Program-made: the position numbers and the translations under genes | From: Arcuatula senhousia | Taxonomy: Eukaryota; Mollusca; Bivalvia; Mytilida; Mytilidae | Direction of reading: 5' to 3' | Assembly: GCA_963971305.1 (NCBI GenBank) | Contig: CAXARO010001792.1 | Span: 124,001 to 188,000, forward strand | DNA length: 64,000 bases | Shown: one piece after another, positions 57,543 through 64,000 of the stretch | Layout of the letters: every line of letters begins with the position of its first letter | How positions within the stretch are numbered: position 1 is the stretch's first letter | Notes under the pieces: generated by a model | What the model saw: only the letters and a program-made list of their open reading frames with translations | Told to the model about the DNA's origin: nothing | The model's database searches: none

Positions 57543-58510
57543 TTGAAATATCTTATTGACTTTCTCAATCTCATATATCCGCAGGAACTTGCGATAGAGG
57601 ACAGAACGGATACTAGGAAGTCTGCTTCATATTTAGATCTACATCTCGAAATTAACTCTCAAGGAAGTCTTTCAACAAAGCTCTATGACAAACTTGATGA
57701 CTTCAACTTTCCAATCGTCAACTTTCCCTTTTTGTGTAGCAACATTCCGTCCGCTCCTGCTTATGAAGTCTTCGTATCACAGTTGATGGGATATTCCAAA
57801 GCTTGCCGGAGTTACATCGATTTCCCTGGCAGAGCGTCACGTTTGACACACAAATTGCTGACACAGGGTTAGGCACGGACCATTTGATTTTCTGGGGGGC
57901 TGGCATTTTTTTTGAAAAAAAATCCCGGCCCTGATTTTTGTAAAAAAAATAATCTGGCCAGCACCTAGGTTGAAAAAAAATAATCTGGTTTCAATCTTGC
58001 CAATTTAAAAAAAATAATCTTGCCAACAAAATTTCCTTGCTTAATATGTGTGTGAAAAAAATAATCTGGCCCGCAAAGTGGGAGAAAAAAATTTCCCGGC
58101 TCAAGGTAAAATCACAGCCCCCCCAGAAAATCAAATGGTCCGTGCCTTATGTTGCTCCACGGTTGTTGTCTTCACTCAAGAAATTTTACGGTAGACACCG
58201 TGCATTCGTAGACACCTTATTGGATTTCTACCTCTCAAATGAGTGCAGATGTTGGTTTGTCGTAGAAATTAGTTTTGTTTTTCTCTGCCGAATTTGACAA
58301 CACGACGGGTGTGTTATAGCAGGCAGGAACCGCTTACTCTTCCGTAGCACCTGAGTTCACTCATGTGACGACTTGAGTTTGCGTTGTAGATATCCGTTCG
58401 TTTGATTTTGCGTTTTTGTTTCTTGTTCGTGTTTACCGGTTTCGTCCTTTCCCTTTCGTACTTTTGACACTGGAATGCCCAATTGGCGCCTGTCTGCCTC
58501 TTTTTGTTTC
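57543..58510 (+). mobile_element. Penelope-like RT C-terminal fragment and tail, interrupted by a MITE
   Basis: 57543-57870 is an open frame matching the full copy from LNLIYPQELAIED through SASYLDLHLEI and FNFPIVNFPFLCSNIPSAP to KLLTQG. A 275-bp element follows, after which the same frame resumes with YVAPRLLSSLKKFYGR (58147 onward) and the shared tail. Apart from the insertion the frame is largely intact, so this copy is comparatively young. Confidence 0.75.
57872..58146. mobile_element. Harbinger-like MITE with TTA duplication (275 bp)
   Basis: Terminal inverted repeats of about 30 bp start GGCACGGACCATTTGATTTT at the left and, reversed, at the right. TTA occurs on both sides (57869-57871, 58147-58149), where other copies of the host sequence read GGGTTATGTTGC once. 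A 3-bp TTA duplication and G-rich ends fit PIF/Harbinger. The core is A-rich with AATAATCTGG(C/T) repeated about five times. Confidence 0.8.
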
Positions 58511-60339
58511 AACCGGAATATTAGGCAACATTTGGCCTTTCTCGACCATTACATTATATTTTCATCAGCAATTTATTTTCAACAAAAGTGTCTCTACTTA
58601 AATATACTAATATTATTGTTTATGAAGATTTAGCTATCTGCTTTTGACTAATGAACCTTGCTTTTGTCACTGCTGATTTGCATGTTATAAAACTTATTTA
58701 TACATCTATATACTAGTAGATTTACGTTCATTTATAACTCTTATATTAATGTTTTTAACTGTTGTGTTCTTAAATTGAATAAAAAACATTTTTTACTCTC
58801 AAATGATCTTCAAATTTACAGTTAACAAATAATGTATTCGCATTCTGTTCTTACACAATTCACTGATTTTGGTTGAATTCCATTATTTATTTAGATGTGA
58901 CCCATTTGATCTAGAGAAGGCAGTCAGACTTTGATATGTCTAAATAAAGGAAATATTTTACAAAGAAAAAATACTCAACGAAATTATTTTCAGGCCTTCT
59001 AGAACTTCAAAGATCACTATTTAATGTATTCCAACAAGTTTTTATTTTACCTAATTTTAACGTTAACTATTGTTTATGTTTAGTTTTTGTTGTTGTTGGT
59101 TTTTTGTTTTTTTTTTGTAAATACTACTATTTATTATTATTGATGCTAGACACATTTTTTAGTACAAATATCACACTGTTTTCTTGCCGTTCTAAATAAT
59201 TAAATAACTTTCGTAGTTTTCGCCGATTTTTTATATGCCGGATCTTGAATGTTCGCTTGTCACGTACATTTGTTTGTACGCTTACTATATATAAGAATTA
59301 CATATTAGAATTTAAATTATTTGTACAAAACGAATTCCAAGATTTATTCAAGAGTAATTTGATTAATGTAATATTAAAGGAAATAAGTGTTCCTTATTGT
59401 TGAATAAATATCAATACCTTTATCGTACACATTTAATAAATCTAAGCTATATTTAAGGGACAGAAACCTGTGAACATGGCGTATTTGAATAAAACATATG
59501 GTCAGCCGAGATTTATTAAAATCTGGGACGAAATCGGAGACGCTTTGGGCAAATAAGCAATCAGTCTACAAGCAAATGGCACAATCTGCACTAGAAACAT
59601 TTAACCAGAACAAAGACAATGAAAGGTACAAATAATTGAACCAGTAAATTTTGAAAAGCTGTTTAAAAAATAACACAGTCTGGATGGCACAAACTTTCAA
59701 TGGAACAAATGCTTATCGATCATAAAGAAATACAGGTTGTCTAAAAATTCATAAAAGATATCGTTCGAATGCTTTGTTTTTTTTGTTAATAATACTAGTA
59801 CGAGACCATTAATTTCTAGATATTAGAAGATTTATGTCGACCAACCGTGGAATGACATACAACTAATATCCCCTTATCATATATCTTTCCGAAAGTGTCT
59901 TATGCAACTGTTTTATGTAATTGGCTCCAAAGTTACCCAAACACGCCCCTGAAACATGTTTTGACCATCATTTTCAAAAGCTTGTAATGTTTGAAACACA
60001 CATTACATTACAGAACTTCCTCCATTCGCTTGTATTTACAATGGTGAATGTCTGTTTCTGAAAACGCAACTGCTGTGCCATTTATTACACAACAGCCTAA
60101 CCCAAAAAGTTGATTGTGTAGTACATTAATTAAATTCAGCTTTGATAAGATTTGCGTTTTTGTTTGATATATGCATGTAATGCGTTTATTTAGTTTAATT
60201 GAAATCAAAACAGCTGGCAAACTTCTGCACATGAGATGTCACTTACTTTTGAAGTTTTGTTACACTTTGAAATGTTGAAAACTAATTAATAGTATATGAT
60301 TTGAGTATTTATCTGTGTTTATTGAAGGTAATACACATC
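58511..60339. other. Stretch between gene 2 Ig3 and the decayed Ig3 copy
   Basis: AT-rich. A 26-codon frame at 59477-59557 (MAYLNKTYGQPRF...) is too short to support. No transmembrane exon like 19986-20084 was found. Confidence 0.3.
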
Positions 60340-60560
60340 AAATAAATTCCAGTCCGATGTAAAGACTATCAGGTTCAGCAGAAGGAAATCTTCACTATAC
60401 AACTACACGTTGCAAAAGAATAAGAACCAAAGCGCTCCAACCAGTACAGTTTTCTGTAAGTGGTGTAGTCGGTAACCAAACTCGGTTAAAGGTCTGCATA
60501 GCACAACAGCGAGTCCACTAGTAGCAGAACTGAGCTTAAGAAAATTGTGTAATGTTAGAA
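60340..60560 (+). pseudogene. Decayed extra Ig3-like exon
   Basis: The stretch aligns base by base with the second half of the gene 1 Ig3 exon: TCAGCAGAAGGAAA, then AACCAAAGCGC, AGTACAG, and GCAGAACT near the end, in the same order and spacing. The match continues into the flanking intron (GTGAAAATCAAAAT at about 60600 against 14750). Indels and in-frame stops remove any coding ability. It is a relic of a third copy of the domain, either an exon duplication in gene 2 or the edge of a third receptor gene. Confidence 0.65.
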
Positions 60561-61074
60561 ATATGATCTTTTTAATAAACCAAAACCAATAATTTCTAAA
60601 TGTGAAAATCAAAATGTTAGAAAAAATATGCTCTAAAATAAACGCTAATAATGGAGAAATAAATGTTACAACAAAACTACTGAACTGGGATTACTCAAGG
60701 ATAGACCTGTATCGAATCTAATAGTTATTAGTGACACCGCTAAATATTTTTCTTGTTACTCATCTGCATTTCATCTACAAGTACAAGCGTATAAAGTAAA
60801 ATAATATTTCTAATGATTAATAGGGTAGGAGCCTCCCCCAAAATAAATATGAAAAATCCTAAAACTTGTTAGTAATATTATGTGACTCCATGTTCCTATA
60901 TATCGTGATAATAAAAAAATAATTGGTCTTGATTAGCGTGTTCATTTGAGTTGGAATGATCATGCTCATTTATCCTAAGAAAAGCAGACATATCAAGGCA
61001 AAGATCTCAACATACCGAAGAAACTAAAAATATCAATGGTCCTGATTTGGTTCAGTCAATTCAGAACACATGGT

Positions 61075-61200
61075 GGGTTAAAGTAGGTTTTATGGCACCT
61101 AATAGGCTTCTTCCATTGTGATCTGCGGTCCGATAACACAAAATTCAAAACGGTTGCGAGACATAATAGGGATAGCAAGGTGATCATCACAATACAACGA
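61075..61200 (-). repeat. Interspersed repeat family B copy, inverted
   Basis: GGGTTAAAGTAGGTTTTATG, ATTGTGATCTGCGGTCC and ATAATAGGGATAGCAAGGTG ATCATC correspond, reversed, to 692-820. Confidence 0.55.
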
Positions 61201-61224
61201 TCAGCCAAACACTGATAAAAACAC

Positions 61225-61562
61225 TGACGTCAAGTTGGTAACTTATTACATATTCGATACCTATTCGTGACGTATTCCCTAATCCCTATTTGTTACCTAT
61301 TTGTATAGAGAATACGACACATTTAGAATATAAGTAATGAATAGGATATGGGTAATGAATAGGTAAATAATATTAAGTAATTTACGAATAGTTAACGAAG
61401 AGGGAATAAGGAATCATAAACGAATATGTAACGAATAGGGAATAGAGAATACTAGTAAAAAACAAATAGGGAATAAGTATCGAATAGGTGACAAATAGGG
61501 CATAAGAAATAGGAAAAAAATAACAAATAGGGAATAAGGAATAAGTTACCAACTTGACGTCA
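61225..61562. mobile_element. Inverted-repeat element with GAATAGGGAATAAG core
   Basis: TGACGTCAAGTTGGTAACTT (61225) is mirrored exactly over 23 bp by the right end at 61540-61562. The outer eight bases TGACGTCA are themselves a palindrome, so they could be either terminus or an 8-bp target duplication. The core is an imperfect minisatellite of AATAGGGAATA type. Confidence 0.7.
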
Positions 61563-61579
61563 ATGATTCAAACATATAC

Positions 61580-61800
61580 ACATTTGGGTTTCCATCTCTC
61601 AGATAAATGCAGATGTCGGTTTGTTATAAGGTTTTGTTTTGTCTTCTTTTACCGCATTTGACACACTGAATTGACAATTGGCAGCGCGACGGGTGTCCTA
61701 CAGCAAGCAGGGACATCTTACTCCTACGGGGCACATGAGTTCACTCTCTTACGACTTGAGTTCAGGTTGTTGATTTATGTTTGGTTGATTTTGTGCCGAT
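61580..61800 (+). repeat. Penelope-like tail fragment
   Basis: TTTCCATCTCTCAGATAAATG, CAGCGCGACGGGTGTCC, CTTACTCCTACGGGGCAC and GAGTTCACTCTCTTACGAC. It is cut at 61797 by a family A copy. Confidence 0.6.
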
Positions 61801-62145
61801 CGCGGAAAAATAACGGTGTTGGATGGAAAATAAAATTATAATTCACAATTAGTAGTCCCAAGCAGTGCAATTTTGATTGAATCTGTGACATGGACATAGA
61901 TGGGGTTGATTTATTGGCCTTGATATGGTGATAAATTGGAGGAAATGGGGCACGCGGCAATTCGGAGAGGTTAGATCTTATATTTTTGACTGCGACTGGA
62001 AACAGGAGTGAAGGATAAGGGCGGGAAATTAAGCCTCCTGCATGGGGATCCTATAGGTCCTGTTTATTACCGAAAGGACTTCCCTATTCAACAAACTGGT
62101 CCCAGCCGCTTTTGGGGGAAAACGGCCTGACCGGATGTGACAATT
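61800..62145 (-). repeat. Interspersed repeat family A copy, inverted
   Basis: AGTAGTCCCAAGCAG, GATATGGTGATAAATTGGAGG, AATTAAGCCTCCTGCATGGGG and ACGGCCTGACC are the reverse complement of 1075-1500 with a deletion in the middle. Confidence 0.6.
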
Positions 62146-62329
62146 TTTAAAAGCTCTGGAATATCAAATAAATATACAGTAATACGCTGGTGAGGCAGGT
62201 GGATGTGTTACTTTAAGAGGTTATGAAAACTTATACATTGTTATTTGAAAATTAAATCCTTTTTATGTATCGTTTATTTTGTAATGAGATAACCAACCAA
62301 ATAAAATTCGAGATGCAAATCCAAGAAAG

Positions 62330-62520
62330 TAATAAAGCAAATAGATAATGTGGTTTCTTGAATCTCAAACTCTAGAGGATGAATTAAAGAAATTTTCTAG
62401 CATCTAGTTCTTCAAATTTCTGAAAACATTAAGACTTGTGAGAGTAAAAACAAGTCAGCAGGGACAGTGGCACAGTTTATGTCCATTGGAATTTTGACAA
62501 CATATTAAATAATTTGCAGT
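62330..62520 (-). mobile_element. Very decayed Penelope-like RT fragment, inverted
   Basis: TCAAACTCTAGAGGATGAAT and AGTCAGCAGGGACAGTGGCACAGTTT ATGTCCATTGG parallel 37190-37390 of the minus-strand copy. Confidence 0.45.
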
Positions 62521-62565
62521 CCTGTCCACTGATAAAAAGCTGTCCAAAGCAGACCTGACCTGTCG

Positions 62566-63945
62566 GATATGGTTATAAGTTTCCAGTGAGAAAACCTGAT
62601 GTACGAGATAAATACTAATCATATATCATAAATGTCTATAATGTAGTATTATTGTGATTTTAATCGTACATACGAATGATTGTGAAACTCGTCAAGAACT
62701 GAATTGTGCATTTAGGTGCAAATCATGCATATTGCTATAGTAACACATTGATAATAAATGAGAGAAAATATATTATAAATATGACAAGTTTAATGTAATT
62801 GACTGCTTGTATTTTAAAACAGTCATGGCACTAGTCGAAGGAAAATGAATTAGCCCAATATTCAAGCAGATAATTTAAAAAATGAAAGGGCTATTCGAAG
62901 TGTTAGATACAGGTTTATCGATATACAGCATATCCAAAATTAACCGTTTTACACCTATTTTCAATATTGTATTTTGAAACTACTGGGTCGATAACCACTG
63001 CTGATGGACTAGAGGTCCCCGAGGGTAATAACAAGCCTGGTCGTCAGACTTGTCTGACACGGTTTTACCAATAAATTTCTAATATTTTTGTCATTAAAAT
63101 TTCCGATTGATAAATTGAAAATTATTTAAAACACCAGGTGCTGGATTTGGCTTTCCCGTTCGAACCTTTTGGTTTAGAGAACTTTCCATTCAATGTTTTG
63201 TGTTTGTGATCTTCCTATTTTTTTATTCAAATGCTGCTCATGAGAGGTTACTCCATGAAATATCGATAAACAGTTGCATGCTGTACATAACCAAAATTAA
63301 CCGTTTTACACCTTTTTTTTGTATTGTATTTTGAAACTACTGGGTCGATTTTCGCTGCTGGTGGACCATAGGTCCCCGAGGGAAATCACAAGCCTGGTCT
63401 TCAGACTTGTCTGACACGATTTTACCAATAAATTTCTAATATTTTTGTCATTATAATTTCCGATTGTTAATTTCAAAATTGTTTAAAACACCAGGTTTCT
63501 TTCCTTGTAATGCTTTTGGTTTTGAAAACTTTTCATTCAATGTTTTTGGTTTCTGATCTTCCAATGTTTTGATTCAAATGCTGCTGATGAGAGGTTACTC
63601 TTTGAAATATCGATATACAGCATAACCAAAATAAATTGTTTTAGTTAATTGCAATAAATTGTTATCTAGTTGGCAAAAGTGCAGAAGAGCAAGCAGAGCC
63701 CACTTTTCCGACTGTTTTCAGTCAGTTGCTGTTATATAAGTTTGTATTGCGTGTACCTTATCTTCTTTACTTGCCTTAGTACATGTAGATATATAATTCT
63801 AATCTGTAAATTAAAAGTTCGGATATGGTTAAAAGTTGCCAGTGAGAAAACCTGACATACGAAAAAAATTCTAATCATATATCATAAAAGGTCTTGCCAA
63901 CTTCAAAATGTGGTGTAATGATTTTAATCGTACACACCGTCTTGT
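62566..63945. repeat. Nested direct repeats (outer 115 bp, inner about 360 bp)
   Basis: Outer: TCGGATATGGTTATAAGTTT...CCAGTGAGAAAACCTGA at 62566-62680 recurs at 63820-63945. Inner: two adjacent units of about 360 bp starting at AAAATTAACCGTTTTACACC (62935, 63292), each with ACTACTGGGTCGAT, GGTCCCCGAGGG, ACAAGCCTGGTC and CAGACTTGTCTGACACG. Non-coding. Confidence 0.7.
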
Positions 63946-64000
63946 AATCCAACACATTAAGATAATGTTATTGAAGTAAATATGTTTTAACTTTTAATTT

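Overview
The window looks like animal nuclear DNA, most likely from a bivalve mollusc and probably a mussel-like genome. It is AT-rich, and its genes are broken into small exons with GT-AG borders. Most of the sequence is interspersed repeats of kinds common in bivalves: Penelope-like reverse-transcriptase fragments with a shared tail, many short inverted-repeat elements, hairpin-ended repeats and minisatellites. The organism is inferred from style and repeat content, not from a species marker. There are no bacterial operons, rRNA genes or CRISPR arrays.

The host genes are two tandem paralogues on the + strand, each encoding an immunoglobulin-superfamily type I membrane receptor. Gene 1 (6573-21944) can be assembled completely: signal-peptide exon 6573-6633, Ig1 7862-8260, Ig2 9139-9471, Ig3 14414-14701, transmembrane exon 19986-20084, and tail exons 21271-21301 and 21842-21944. 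The seven exons total 1314 nt in one open frame, giving 437 residues and a stop codon. The tail ends in an ITIM-like SNYAYL motif, and AATAAA follows at 22084. Gene 2 (33645 to at least 55837) repeats the first four exons: signal 33645-33705, Ig1 42775-43170, Ig2 46160-46492, Ig3 55550-55837. I found no transmembrane or tail exon for it in the remaining 8 kb. A decayed extra Ig3-like exon lies at about 60340-60560.

Layout: 1-6560 holds repeats and one Penelope-like RT open frame. 6573-22110 is gene 1, whose introns carry a 1533-bp tandem duplication, Penelope fragments, two TIR elements and a compound rearrangement beside the transmembrane exon. 22122-33640 is intergenic: two tandem-repeat elements abut the gene 1 3' end, followed by inverted-repeat elements and a nested hairpin-ended repeat. 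33645-60560 is gene 2, heavily interrupted by transposons. 60660-64000 holds repeats only.

Several insertions can be dissected exactly because the interrupted sequence is known from a sister copy: a TTA-flanked element inside a Penelope copy (57872-58146), a 451-bp element inside another (36275-36725), a TTAA-flanked element inside a hairpin-ended repeat (28322-28913), and a 5'-truncated LINE with a 12-bp target duplication (39073-39473). Exon coordinates and phases were read by eye. Superfamily labels for repeats rest on termini and target duplications, not on database matches.
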